This document shows positions 1 through 8,918 of a stretch of DNA of 64,000 nucleotides, piece by piece. Below the pieces are notes generated by a model. That model saw only the letters and a list, made by a program, of their open reading frames with translations. It had not been told where the DNA came from and searched no databases. Every line of letters begins with the position of its first letter. Within the stretch, counting starts at the first letter, position 1. This DNA comes from CAYRZL01 sp964428795. Its GTDB lineage: Bacteria > Bacillota > Clostridia > Lachnospirales > Lachnospiraceae. The translations under genes were made by a program, and so were the position numbers. The stretch spans positions 49,592-113,591 of the forward strand of contig CAYRZL010000002.1 in NCBI GenBank assembly GCA_964428795.1. The letters run 5' to 3'.

Positions 1-26
1 GCAGTGAAAATGAACAGGAGGATATG

Positions 27-320
27 ATGGCAAATATTATTTCAGACGAGACCATCGAGTATGTTGGTATTCTTGCAAAGCTGGAGCTTTCCGGGGAGGA
101 GAAGGAACAGGCAAAAAAGGATATGGGCAGCATGCTGGATTATATCGATAAATTAAATGAACTGGACACTGCAGGGGTAGAACCCATGTCCCATGTATTT
201 CCGGTAAATAATGTGTTCCGTGAGGATGAAGTCACCAATGGGGACGACAGTGAAGCGATCCTGGCAAATGCACCGGCAAAGAAGGATGGCAGCTTTAAGG
301 TGCCAAAGACCGTAGAGTAG
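27..320 (+). CDS. gatC: Asp-tRNA(Asn)/Glu-tRNA(Gln) amidotransferase subunit C
   Basis: GatC is the small scaffold subunit of the GatCAB amidotransferase, which converts misacylated Glu-tRNA(Gln) or Asp-tRNA(Asn) into the correct amide form. The product of about 97 residues has the usual GatC length and opens with the typical pattern of an early helix followed by a LAKLELS segment near residue 15. Two ATG codons lie in tandem at 24 and 27; the second sits better behind the AGGAGG at 16-21, so it is preferred. It is followed by gatA after 24 bases and gatB, the standard operon order. The identification rests on family pattern plus context. Confidence 0.95.
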   Translation: MANIISDETIEYVGILAKLELSGEEKEQAKKDMGSMLDYIDKLNELDTAGVEPMSHVFPVNNVFREDEVTNGDDSEAILANAPAKKDGSFKVPKTVE

Positions 321-344
321 AGCAGGGCAGACAGGAGGGAACAC

Positions 345-1805
345 ATGAAGATTACAGGTATGACAGCTTTAGAGCTGGGCAAAAAAATAAAACAAAAAGA
401 AATTTCGGTAGCAGAGGCAGTGGAGGCTGTCTTTGCTCAGATCGGGCGTGCGGAAGGTCAGGTTCACAGCTATGTGACGCTGGATAAGGAAGGCGCATTA
501 AAGCGTGCGGCAGAGGTGCAGAAAGGGATTGATGATGGCACACTGACCAGTCCCCTGGCGGGAGTTCCGGTGGCGATCAAGGATAATATGTGCACGAAGG
601 ATATGCGTACCACATGCAGTTCTAAAATACTGGATAATTTTTATCCCACATACACCGCAGAGGCGGTAAAAAATCTGGAGGCAGCAGGAGCGGTCATCAT
701 CGGCAAGACAAATATGGATGAGTTTGCCATGGGGAGCACCACAGAGACCTCTGCTTACGGGGTGACAAAAAATCCATGGAACACAGAGCATGTGCCGGGA
801 GGCTCTTCCGGCGGTTCCTGTGCGGCAGTGGCGGCAGAGGAGTGTATCTATGCCCTTGGTTCTGACACGGGCGGTTCTATCAGACAGCCAAGCTCCTTTT
901 GCGGCGTAGCGGGCATCAAGCCTACCTATGGCACCGTATCGCGCTATGGTCTGATCGCATACGGTTCTTCTCTGGATCAGATCGGACCCGTGGCAAAGGA
1001 TGTGTCGGACTGTGCGGCAATTCTGGAAACCATTGCTTCTTATGATAAGAAGGATTCCACTTCCGTACAGAGGAATGATCTGGATTTTACATCCGCTTTG
1101 GTTGATGATGTAAAAGGGATGAAGATCGGTATCCCGAGAGACTATTTTGGCGATGGACTGGATGCTCAGGTAAAGGAAGCGGTGCTGGCAGCAGCAGAAG
1201 TATTGAGAGAAAAGGGAGCTGTGGTAGAAGAATTTGACCTGTCTTTAGTGGAATATGCCATTCCGGCATATTACGTCATTGCTTCTGCGGAGGCAAGCTC
1301 CAATCTGGCGCGCTTTGACGGTGTGAAGTATGGTTATCGCACAAAGGATTATGACGGACTTCATAACATGTATAAAAAATCCCGCTCCGAGGGCTTTGGA
1401 GCCGAAGTGAAACGTCGTATCATGCTTGGGTCTTTTGTCTTAAGCTCCGGCTATTATGATGCCTACTATCTGAAAGCCCTGCGTACCAAAGCGCTGATCA
1501 AACAGGCTTTTGACAAGGCATTTGAGATGTACGACATGATTTTGGGACCGGCTGCGCCAACCACGGCGCCAAAGCTGGGCGAGTCTCTGGCAGATCCGAT
1601 CAAAATGTATCTGGGAGATATCTATACCATCTCCGTGAATCTGGCAGGACTGCCGGGCATCAGCGTTCCGGTGGGAACAGACGATAAGGGACTGCCCATT
1701 GGAATGCAGCTTATCGGAGACTGTTTCCAGGAGAAAAAGATCATACAGGCGGCATATGCATATGAGTGCAGCAGTAAAAGACTGCATTGCCCGTTGGCAG
1801 AGTAA
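345..1805 (+). CDS. gatA: Amidotransferase subunit A (amidase)
   Basis: GatA is the glutaminase/amidase subunit that releases ammonia for transamidation of the mischarged tRNA. The 486-residue protein carries the full amidase signature. The catalytic Lys lies in VAIKDN (about residue 79), the cis-Ser in the GGSSGGS loop (about 154) and the nucleophile Ser in the DTGGS motif (about 178). Length is normal for the family. The start at 345 has GGAGGGAACAC directly upstream. The gene is second in gatCAB, and its 3' end nearly meets gatB. Nothing is missing or unusual, so it should be active. Confidence 0.97.
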   Translation: MKITGMTALELGKKIKQKEISVAEAVEAVFAQIGRAEGQVHSYVTLDKEGALKRAAEVQKGIDDGTLTSPLAGVPVAIKDNMCTKDMRTTCSSKILDNFYPTYTAEAVKNLEAAGAVIIGKTNMDEFAMGSTTETSAYGVTKNPWNTEHVPGGSSGGSCAAVAAEECIYALGSDTGGSIRQPSSFCGVAGIKPTYGTVSRYGLIAYGSSLDQIGPVAKDVSDCAAILETIASYDKKDSTSVQRNDLDFTSALVDDVKGMKIGIPRDYFGDGLDAQVKEAVLAAAEVLREKGAVVEEFDLSLVEYAIPAYYVIASAEASSNLARFDGVKYGYRTKDYDGLHNMYKKSRSEGFGAEVKRRIMLGSFVLSSGYYDAYYLKALRTKALIKQAFDKAFEMYDMILGPAAPTTAPKLGESLADPIKMYLGDIYTISVNLAGLPGISVPVGTDDKGLPIGMQLIGDCFQEKKIIQAAYAYECSSKRLHCPLAE

Positions 1806-1819
1806 GGGAGGGGAGCAAT

Positions 1820-3250
1820 ATGAGTAAACAGTATGAAACTGTCATTGGTCTCGAGGTTCATGTAGAGCTTGCCACCAAAACAAAAATTTTCTGCGGATGC
1901 TCCACTGCCTTCGGAGGAGCGCCCAATACACATACCTGTCCGGTTTGTACCGGAATGCCGGGCTCACTGCCGGTATTAAACAAGAAAGTAGTGGAATATG
2001 CCATTGCGGTAGGTCTGGCAACCAACTGTACCATCACCCAGTATTGTAAATTTGACCGGAAAAATTATTTTTACCCGGATAACCCGCAGAACTATCAGAT
2101 TTCCCAGTTGTATCTGCCTATTTGCAGAAACGGCGGTGTACAGATCGATACCCCGGCAGGGAAAAAAGTCATCGGTATCCATGAAATTCATATGGAGGAG
2201 GATGCGGGCAAGCTGATCCATGATGAGTGGGAGGACTGCTCTCTGGTGGATTACAACCGCTCCGGTGTGCCGCTGATCGAGATCGTATCCGAGCCGGATA
2301 TGCGCTCCGCCGATGAGGTGATCGCTTATCTGGAAAAACTGCGTCTGATCATTCAGTATCTTGGAGCATCCGACTGTAAGCTGCAGGAAGGATCCATGCG
2401 TGCGGATGTAAACCTTTCTGTCCGTGAGGTTGGTGCGTCAGAGTTCGGAACGAGAACGGAGATGAAAAACTTAAACTCCTTCAAAGCCATTGCAAGAGCC
2501 ATTGAGGGGGAGCGTGCCCGCCAGATCGAGCTGATCGAGGAGGGGAAAAAGGTGATTCAGGAGACAAGGCGGTGGGATGACAATAAGGAATACTCTTATG
2601 CGATGCGTTCCAAAGAGGACGCCCAGGATTACCGTTATTTTCCGGAGCCGGATCTTGTACCTCTTATGATCAGTGATGAATGGCTGGAGGAGATTCGGGC
2701 TGCACAGCCGGAGCTTCGCAGTGAGAAGCTTGAGCGTTATAAGAAGGAATATGATATCCCGGATTATGATGCGGGCATTATCACAGAATCCAAACATATG
2801 GCGGACATTTTTGAGGAGACCACTGCAATCTGCGGCAAGCCGAAAAAAGTGTCCAACTGGCTCATGGGCGAGACCATGCGGCTCTTAAAGGAAAAAGGAC
2901 AGGAGCCGGATGCCATCCGTTTTTCTCCTGCAAATCTGGCAAAGCTGATCGGGCTGGTGGAAGCGGGAACCATCAACGGAAGTGTGGCAAAGGAAGTGTT
3001 TGAGGAAATATTTGAGAAGGATATTGATCCGGAAAGCTATATCGAAGAAAAAGGATTGAAAATGGTCAGCGATGAGGGCGCTTTAAGAGCGACAATCGAA
3101 CAGGTCATTGCAGATCATCCCCAGTCTGTGGAGGATTATCATAACGGAAAACAGAAAGCCATCGGATTTTTGGTGGGGCAGACAATGAAGGCCATGAAAG
3201 GAAAAGCAAATCCGGGAATGGTAAATCAGATATTGAAAGAATTGTTATAG
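1820..3250 (+). CDS. gatB: Amidotransferase subunit B
   Basis: GatB binds and activates the mischarged tRNA and passes ammonia from GatA to the aminoacyl group. The 476-residue product starts MSKQYETVIG, has the conserved GLEVHVEL segment, a cysteine cluster (FCGC followed by CPVC, around residues 25-45) expected for the zinc site, and a YQISQ/YLP region typical of the cradle domain. The C-terminal tail domain (GatB/YqeY-like) ends with VNQILKELL. The frame is open from 1787, but the ATG at 1820 follows GGGAGGGGAGC and matches family starts, so 1820 is chosen. A hairpin follows the stop, ending the operon. Confidence 0.96.
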   Translation: MSKQYETVIGLEVHVELATKTKIFCGCSTAFGGAPNTHTCPVCTGMPGSLPVLNKKVVEYAIAVGLATNCTITQYCKFDRKNYFYPDNPQNYQISQLYLPICRNGGVQIDTPAGKKVIGIHEIHMEEDAGKLIHDEWEDCSLVDYNRSGVPLIEIVSEPDMRSADEVIAYLEKLRLIIQYLGASDCKLQEGSMRADVNLSVREVGASEFGTRTEMKNLNSFKAIARAIEGERARQIELIEEGKKVIQETRRWDDNKEYSYAMRSKEDAQDYRYFPEPDLVPLMISDEWLEEIRAAQPELRSEKLERYKKEYDIPDYDAGIITESKHMADIFEETTAICGKPKKVSNWLMGETMRLLKEKGQEPDAIRFSPANLAKLIGLVEAGTINGSVAKEVFEEIFEKDIDPESYIEEKGLKMVSDEGALRATIEQVIADHPQSVEDYHNGKQKAIGFLVGQTMKAMKGKANPGMVNQILKELL

Positions 3251-3257
3251 GAAGTAG

Positions 3258-3292
3258 AATAAGGGGCGCTGCATGGTGCGGCGACCCTTATT
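3258..3292 (+). terminator. Hairpin after gatCAB
   Basis: An inverted repeat AATAAGGG...CCCTTATT encloses a second GC-rich partial pairing (GCGC/GCGGC). It begins 7 bases after the gatB stop. The T-tract is weak, so it may be a less efficient terminator or an mRNA 3' end stabiliser. Confidence 0.55.
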
Positions 3293-3326
3293 GTCAAACA
3301 GTATAGGCTTTTCCAGTAATTTAGAA

Positions 3327-3355
3327 TTGACAGTCCGATGTTATTTGTATTAAAC
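3327..3355 (+). promoter_or_regulatory. Putative sigma-A promoter for the ClpX-like gene
   Basis: TTGACA at 3327-3332 is followed by AT-rich sequence with TATTAA/TTAAAC at about the correct distance (15-17 bases). It is placed about 65 bases before the ClpX-like start. The -35 element is perfect and the -10 is weak. Confidence 0.45.
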
Positions 3356-3419
3356 TTCCCTGTATACGGAGCAGAAAAAAATTGTAAATTTTATTACTTA
3401 AGAAAGAAAAAGGACGACT

Positions 3420-5042
3420 ATGAGTGAAAATAATTATAATGATTCAAATAACAACGGATATGAAAAATTCTGCTATATGTGCCACAGACCGGAGAGCAGC
3501 GTAGGAAAACTGATCAAAATTCCGGGAGATATTAGCATATGTCCGGAATGTATGCAGAAAATCTTTGACAGTATGGGACCATTTATGTCTCAGGGAATGC
3601 CATTTCCCGGTATGCCATTTCCGGGAAATCCGGTAAATGGAACCAATTTGCAGGGAGCAGGCAGTCCGTCAGCAGGTCAGAATCAGAATAAGCCCCGGGA
3701 AAATGCTCCATTGGAGGGAACTGTGGAAGCAAATGGGGAAGATGAACAGAACCAGAGCGAAGAGCAAAAGACAAGCGATGATCAGAAATCAGATGGTGTG
3801 TCTCTCGGCAGCATTTTTGGTTCCGGCAAATTTCCGAATATCAGCATGATCAATCTGAACGACCTGCAGGGGATGTTTGGACAGCAGCCGAAGGTGAAAA
3901 AGAAAAAGAAAGGCGAAAAGACGGAGCCTGCCATCAATATCCGTGATATTCCGGCGCCGCATAAGATCAAAGAGAGTCTGGATGAATATGTCATCGGACA
4001 GGAGCAGGCGAAAAAAGTCATATCGGTGGCAGTTTATAATCATTACAAGCGTGTTGCAACAAATACCCAGGATGAAATTGAAATTGAGAAATCCAATATA
4101 CTTATGGTAGGACCAACCGGATGCGGAAAAACCTATCTGATAAAGACACTGGCCCGCCTGTTGGATGTGCCGCTGGCGATTGCGGATGCTACTTCTTTGA
4201 CGGAGGCAGGATACATAGGCGATGATATCGAGAGCGTGCTCTCAAAGCTGTTGACCGCGGCGGACAATGATGTGGAGAAGGCGGAACGGGGTATCGTTTT
4301 CATAGATGAGATCGATAAGATTGCCAAAAAGAAAGAGACCAACCACAGAGACGTGAGCGGTGAATCAGTGCAGCAGGGTATGCTGAAGCTTTTAGAGGGC
4401 GCCGAGGTGGAAATCCCGGTAGGATCTACCAGCAAAAACGCCATGGTTCCTATGACTACCATTGATACAAGAAATATTCTTTTCATCTGCGGCGGAGCTT
4501 TCCCCGGATTGGATGATATTATTAAAGAGCGTCTCAATGAGCGGTCATCCATGGGATTTTATGCAGATCTGAAGGACAAGTATGATGGGGACGAGAATCT
4601 GCTTCAAAAAGTAACTACAGAGGATATTCGGAATTTTGGTATGATCCCTGAGTTTATCGGACGTCTGCCCGTACTTTGTGCACTGGAATCTCTGACGGAA
4701 GAGATGCTGGTTAAGATATTAAAGGAGCCGAAAAATGCAATTCTGAAGCAATACCAGAAATTGCTTGCGCTGGATGAAGTAAAGCTTGAGTTTGATGAGG
4801 GAGCGCTTGAATTCATTGCAAAGAAGGCGAAGGAGAAAAAGGTCGGTGCAAGAGCGCTTCGCTCTATTATCGAGGAGTTTATGCTGGATATCATGTATGA
4901 GATTCCAAAGGATGATAATATCGGACGTGTAGTCATCACAAAGGAATATATTGAGAAAACAGGCGGTCCCCAGATTTACATGAGGGGAACCGAAGCTCTG
5001 CCCATGAAAGAGACACCGGTAATCGCTGTGCAGGAAGCATAA
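3420..5042 (+). CDS. ClpX-type AAA+ unfoldase, variant with long linker
   Basis: This is a ClpX-family ATPase expected to unfold proteins, classically for ClpP. The N-terminal zinc-binding domain uses Cys 18, 21, 41 and 44. Residues 50-170 form a Gly/Pro/Glu-rich and then Lys-rich linker, making the protein 540 residues against about 420 for standard ClpX. The AAA+ core shows Walker A GPTGCGKT (231-238), pore loop GYIG (264-267), Walker B VFIDE (293-297), a GGAF block and a late GAR sensor. Two ClpX hallmarks differ: the RKH pore loop reads TSKN (about 337-340), and the ClpP-docking IGF reads MGF (378-380). It is probably a second ClpX paralogue with altered substrate choice; this is inference. 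The start follows AAAGGACGACT. Confidence 0.88.
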   Translation: MSENNYNDSNNNGYEKFCYMCHRPESSVGKLIKIPGDISICPECMQKIFDSMGPFMSQGMPFPGMPFPGNPVNGTNLQGAGSPSAGQNQNKPRENAPLEGTVEANGEDEQNQSEEQKTSDDQKSDGVSLGSIFGSGKFPNISMINLNDLQGMFGQQPKVKKKKKGEKTEPAINIRDIPAPHKIKESLDEYVIGQEQAKKVISVAVYNHYKRVATNTQDEIEIEKSNILMVGPTGCGKTYLIKTLARLLDVPLAIADATSLTEAGYIGDDIESVLSKLLTAADNDVEKAERGIVFIDEIDKIAKKKETNHRDVSGESVQQGMLKLLEGAEVEIPVGSTSKNAMVPMTTIDTRNILFICGGAFPGLDDIIKERLNERSSMGFYADLKDKYDGDENLLQKVTTEDIRNFGMIPEFIGRLPVLCALESLTEEMLVKILKEPKNAILKQYQKLLALDEVKLEFDEGALEFIAKKAKEKKVGARALRSIIEEFMLDIMYEIPKDDNIGRVVITKEYIEKTGGPQIYMRGTEALPMKETPVIAVQEA

Positions 5043-5055
5043 AAAACATATGTAT

Positions 5056-5091
5056 AAAAAAAGAGAGATGGGAGACCACCTTTCTTTTTTT
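5056..5091 (+). terminator. Terminator after the ClpX-like gene
   Basis: A run of seven A, a GA-rich arm ending ATGG, a short loop, then CCACCTTTC and seven T form an A-tract/T-tract hairpin 14 bases after the stop. It could act in both directions, toward the convergent S8 protease too. Confidence 0.75.
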
Positions 5092-5206
5092 GTTATGAAG
5101 AAGACAGAGCGGGTATATGCATACAAAATGGAATCGCCCCGGTGGAAGATTCCGTGAAAGGAACCGGCATCGGGACGAAAAACATTGCGCTGTATTTCCA
5201 AGCCGT

Positions 5207-6940
5207 TTAACGTGAGCGGAACTGATTCAGACTTTCATATACGTTTAATGTTCCAAATCCCCAACTGTTATTTGGATAGGAAATATCAGGATTGCGGTCT
5301 GCTCCCAGAATCAGCATATTTTTAAAATCGGAAGTGTTTAATTGTGTGTTATTTTGCCGGAGTATTGTCCATTCCATAAGCTGTGCACATGCTCCGGCGG
5401 TTATGGCTGCTGCAACAGAAGTTCCGGTGCGGGTCGTGAGTGCAGCGGCGCCTGCTGCGGGAGGAGCGCCTGCCGGAAGGGGCTGCGGTCCTGTGATATT
5501 TACCCCGGGAGCTGCCAGTTCCGGCTTGATGAGACTGAAGGTGACGAGCCCCCTGCCGGAATCGGGATACAGACTTCCGTCAGCGGCATTATATGCGCCC
5601 ACAGTAATGATGCCGGATGCCATGGAGGGCACTGTGATCGTGATGTCCGGCGAGGAGCGCAGAAAAATGACTTCCCCGGTGAGAAAATTGGTCATGGGAA
5701 GCCACATGTTGAAGGCTCCTTTAATGACCTGGTTGGCATAGACGCGAATGGTCCACAGACCCTGAAGCGGCGTTTTAAACCGCATAAAGATCAGTTGGTC
5801 TCCTGTGAGCAGACCGACTAAGCGATAATCCACGCTGACGGTTGTGTTTTCAAAAATAAAAGAATATTCGCTGGATTGATTGGTTCGTCCGGGTCTTGTG
5901 GAAAAGACTTCTCCGGTGGGAGAGAGGATATCCACTGTAAACAGTTCCGGAGCTCTTGCCCATAATTCCAGGACAAAGCCGGATACATGGGCGCCGACAC
6001 TGATTTCTACGTCCTCGTAGGAATCCGGAGCCAGATCGGTTCCCATAAAATGATGTCTGGCGTTGGTTTCATTTCCGGCAGCAGAGACAATGACCCGGAG
6101 TCTGCGCCTTGAGATATCATTTAAAAAATCGGACAGCGGTGAATTGCCTCCGTGACTGCCCATGTTGGAACCAAGAGCCAGGCAGATGACCAGCGGCATT
6201 TGAAGCTGGTATGCCAGTTGATTCAGCCAGGACAAAGCCAGCATAATGTCATTTTCCTGATAGACCTCCGTCTCAGGATTGATGAAATAGAAATCACGGA
6301 GATATTGTTTGGCGGGCTTGAGCTTTACCATGGCAATGGAAGCCAGAGGGGCCGCACCAATGAAATTGCCGCTTTCATCGGGACTTCCCGCAGCTATTCC
6401 GGCAAGAAACGTACCGTGTCCGTTGGTGTCAGTGGTAGGCATCAGGGCGGCGGGCGTTTCGGAAGCCAGGGCGGCATTGATGTCATTTTCATCAAATAAC
6501 GTACCGTAGGAAAATCCGTCCGGAGATGGACCTTCCATAAGAGTCTGATCCCAGATGGCGGAGATTCTGGTAGTTCCGTCCCCGTTACGAAAGGCAGGAT
6601 GGGTGTAGTCTATGCCGGTATCCACAAAGCCGATGAGAATGCCGGAGCCCCGAAGATTAAGCACCGGCTGGTTTTGCAGGGTGAGAATACCGCTTTTTTC
6701 CAACGCAGTCTGATCCAGCAGAGTAAAGCAGTTTGGAATGGCGGAATAGTTGTATATGTTTACGCTTAAAGGAGGCACCAGTTCTCTTGAGAGATAAGCG
6801 ATATCATAGATGTCGCTGACCCGTTGGATACAGGTGATCAGATCAGATTGTATATATTCGTTGTAATTGATAATCACGTCATAATAATCATTGGAATAAA
6901 TTGCCTCCAGGCAGTAATCAGAAGATGTTTCCATAAGCAT
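5207..6940 (-). CDS. S8 family (subtilisin-like) peptidase, CspA/B type
   Basis: This is a serine protease of the subtilase family. With the ATG at 6940 as start the protein has about 577 residues. The triad is visible: Asp in VDTGID (about 107), His in NGHGT (about 175) and Ser in TGTSVAAA (about 508). The roughly 330 residues between His and Ser contain an inserted beta-rich domain, as in the CspA/CspB subgroup of Clostridia. No signal peptide is seen; the N-terminus resembles a short prodomain ending in hydrophobic strands. The frame is open to a TTG at 6985, but a GGA motif sits before the ATG and no ribosome site is visible before the TTG. It is divergently arranged with the LspA-like gene. 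CspA-like proteases are linked to spore germination, but the substrate here is unknown. Confidence 0.88.
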   Translation of the reverse strand: MLMETSSDYCLEAIYSNDYYDVIINYNEYIQSDLITCIQRVSDIYDIAYLSRELVPPLSVNIYNYSAIPNCFTLLDQTALEKSGILTLQNQPVLNLRGSGILIGFVDTGIDYTHPAFRNGDGTTRISAIWDQTLMEGPSPDGFSYGTLFDENDINAALASETPAALMPTTDTNGHGTFLAGIAAGSPDESGNFIGAAPLASIAMVKLKPAKQYLRDFYFINPETEVYQENDIMLALSWLNQLAYQLQMPLVICLALGSNMGSHGGNSPLSDFLNDISRRRLRVIVSAAGNETNARHHFMGTDLAPDSYEDVEISVGAHVSGFVLELWARAPELFTVDILSPTGEVFSTRPGRTNQSSEYSFIFENTTVSVDYRLVGLLTGDQLIFMRFKTPLQGLWTIRVYANQVIKGAFNMWLPMTNFLTGEVIFLRSSPDITITVPSMASGIITVGAYNAADGSLYPDSGRGLVTFSLIKPELAAPGVNITGPQPLPAGAPPAAGAAALTTRTGTSVAAAITAGACAQLMEWTILRQNNTQLNTSDFKNMLILGADRNPDISYPNNSWGFGTLNVYESLNQFRSR

Positions 6941-7017
6941 ATGTTCCAAAAAAATTCTTAAAATAGCATATGCAATTTCCGGCAAATATGATATTCTGTG
7001 AAAAAGGAAGGTGGACT

Positions 7018-7479
7018 ATGATTTATATAGGTATCGCGGCAGCCATCGTTGGAGCTGCATTGGGAATCCGCAAATGTGTGGAGCGCACAAGAGAAGAAAA
7101 TGAGAGTACCTGCGGCAAGCGGGGATTTCTGATTTTTCGAAGACATCACAACAAGGGATTTGCACTTGGTAAAGGCAGCCGTTTACCATGGCTGGTAAAG
7201 GGAGTAAGTGTAGGCGCATGTGTGCTGGTCTGCATCATTTTTTGCGTTGTGCTGACGAAAAGAGGAAAAACAGGGCTGAAGATTGGTCTGGCTTTACTGA
7301 CCGGGGGTGCAGTTTCAAATATGTATGAGCGTCTGACAAAAGGATATGTGGTAGATTATGTGAGCTTTAACAGTCCGTTTGCCAAGATGCGCAGTGTAGT
7401 GTACAATCTGGCAGATTTCTGTATTTTTTCGGGAGCAATACTGACAGTGATCAGCGAAGCAAAGGAAATTTCGGGATGA
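7018..7479 (+). CDS. Signal peptidase II-like membrane protein, altered active site
   Basis: The C-terminal half matches lipoprotein signal peptidase (LspA, family A8): a GGAVSN-MYER stretch followed by GYVVDYVSF, and then a VYNLADF segment. In LspA the catalytic aspartates lie in NxxDR and NxADS; here the first is Glu (N101, E104) while the second Asp (133) is kept. The conserved early Asp of LspA has no counterpart, and a 40-residue basic hydrophilic stretch follows the first membrane segment. The 153 residues contain about four membrane spans. The start ATG at 7018 lies behind GGAAGGTGG. It is likely a divergent or inactive LspA relative, not the housekeeping enzyme. Confidence 0.6.
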   Translation: MIYIGIAAAIVGAALGIRKCVERTREENESTCGKRGFLIFRRHHNKGFALGKGSRLPWLVKGVSVGACVLVCIIFCVVLTKRGKTGLKIGLALLTGGAVSNMYERLTKGYVVDYVSFNSPFAKMRSVVYNLADFCIFSGAILTVISEAKEISG

Positions 7480-7580
7480 TTGAGACCGGAAGCGATTGGG
7501 TGTTTTATTTTTTCAGGAAATAGTGTAGAATGAGGGGGATGTCGTCAGGCATTCCCAATTTTGTTTCAGGAGGTAGGAAA

Positions 7581-8906
7581 GTGACAGAATTATTTCACTA
7601 TTTGGAAAAGTCTGTATCACCGTATCATACAGTGATCACAGCGGAAGAGAGATTGAAAGATGCAGGCTTTGAATGCCTGGATTATAAAAATAGATGGGAT
7701 TTGAAGAAAGGCGGAAAATACTATGTAAAGCAGTATGGTTCCACACTGGTCGCATTTACGCTGGGAAAAGCGATTACAGACCGGCTGCCTCTTCGGATGG
7801 CGGCAGCCCATACGGATTTTCCGGGATTGTGCATCAAGCCGAATCCGGATGTGAAGGGAGACTGTTATGCACAGGTGAATGTGGAGGTATATGGCGGTCC
7901 CATACTTGGAACCTGGCTGGATCGTCCTTTGAGTGCCGCAGGAAAAGTGGCAGTGAAAAGTGATGATATACTCTCACCAAAGATGATGTACATAGATTTG
8001 AAAAAACCGGTGTTTACGATTCCAAATCTTGCACTTCATATGAATCGTGAGGTGAATAAGGGCGTAGAATTAAATTGTCAGAAACATATGCTGCCGATTT
8101 TCAGTTGCCAAAACGTGGGAAAGAAAGCTTCGGCGGAGGATTCTTTTTGTTCAAAAAAAGAAGGAAAAGAATTTGCTTTCGTCGATTATCTGGCAGAGGA
8201 GATGAAGGTCAAACCGGAGGATATTCTCGACTATAACCTTTATTTGTATTGTGCAGAGAATCCACAATATGTCGGGGTGGACGACAGCATGATCTCTTCT
8301 CCCCGGCTGGATAATATCACAAGTGTTTACGCAGTGATAGAAAGTCTGATCGACAGCGGAACTGAGACAGGACATATCAATGTAGCTGCCATTTTTGATC
8401 ATGAAGAGATTGGGAGCAGATCAAAGCAGGGAGCAGGTTCACTGTTTTTCCGTAAGATGCTGGAAAAAATGCTTGGCAGTTTTTCAGAGACCAAAGATCA
8501 GGTGGTTGAAATCATGGCAGATGCCATGCTCGTTTCCTCAGATGTGGCTCACGGATTGCATCCGAACTATACAGAAAAAGCGGATATTACCAACCGGCCG
8601 GTGCTGGGCGGCGGCTTTTGTATCAAGGAGGCGTGTTCCCAGTCATATGCGACAGACAGTGAGGCTATCGGTATTGCTTTACAGATATGTCAGAGTGAGG
8701 GGATTTTGTGCCAGAGATTTGCAAATCGTTCCGATATGGCGGGAGGAGGAACCATCGGTTCCATAGCATCTGCGCTGGTTCCGGTTCCAACTGTGGATGT
8801 GGGCGTTCCGATTCTGGCTATGCATTCTGCCAGAGAGTGTATGGGCAGCGGAGACGAGAAGTCATTGTATGATTTTTTGAGGGCTTTTTTTGTGCAGGGT
8901 AATTAG
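7581..8906 (+). CDS. M18 family aminopeptidase
   Basis: This is a cytoplasmic zinc aminopeptidase removing acidic or neutral N-terminal residues from peptides. Family landmarks are AAHTDFPGL (metal His and Asp), DHEEIGS (catalytic Glu pair), a SSDVAHGLHPN block and a terminal HSARE motif carrying the last His ligand. The frame is open from 7530, but GTG 7581 follows a strong AGGAGGT with ideal spacing and gives VTELFHYLEKS, a normal M18 start and about 441 residues. The next gene begins 12 bases after its stop, so the two may be co-transcribed. Confidence 0.93.
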   Translation: MTELFHYLEKSVSPYHTVITAEERLKDAGFECLDYKNRWDLKKGGKYYVKQYGSTLVAFTLGKAITDRLPLRMAAAHTDFPGLCIKPNPDVKGDCYAQVNVEVYGGPILGTWLDRPLSAAGKVAVKSDDILSPKMMYIDLKKPVFTIPNLALHMNREVNKGVELNCQKHMLPIFSCQNVGKKASAEDSFCSKKEGKEFAFVDYLAEEMKVKPEDILDYNLYLYCAENPQYVGVDDSMISSPRLDNITSVYAVIESLIDSGTETGHINVAAIFDHEEIGSRSKQGAGSLFFRKMLEKMLGSFSETKDQVVEIMADAMLVSSDVAHGLHPNYTEKADITNRPVLGGGFCIKEACSQSYATDSEAIGIALQICQSEGILCQRFANRSDMAGGGTIGSIASALVPVPTVDVGVPILAMHSARECMGSGDEKSLYDFLRAFFVQGN

Positions 8907-8918
8907 ATAGGAGCAAAA

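Noticed and set aside
5292..5821. Long plus-strand frames inside the S8 protease gene
   Set aside because: They are antisense shadows; the minus strand has the complete catalytic triad and family pattern.
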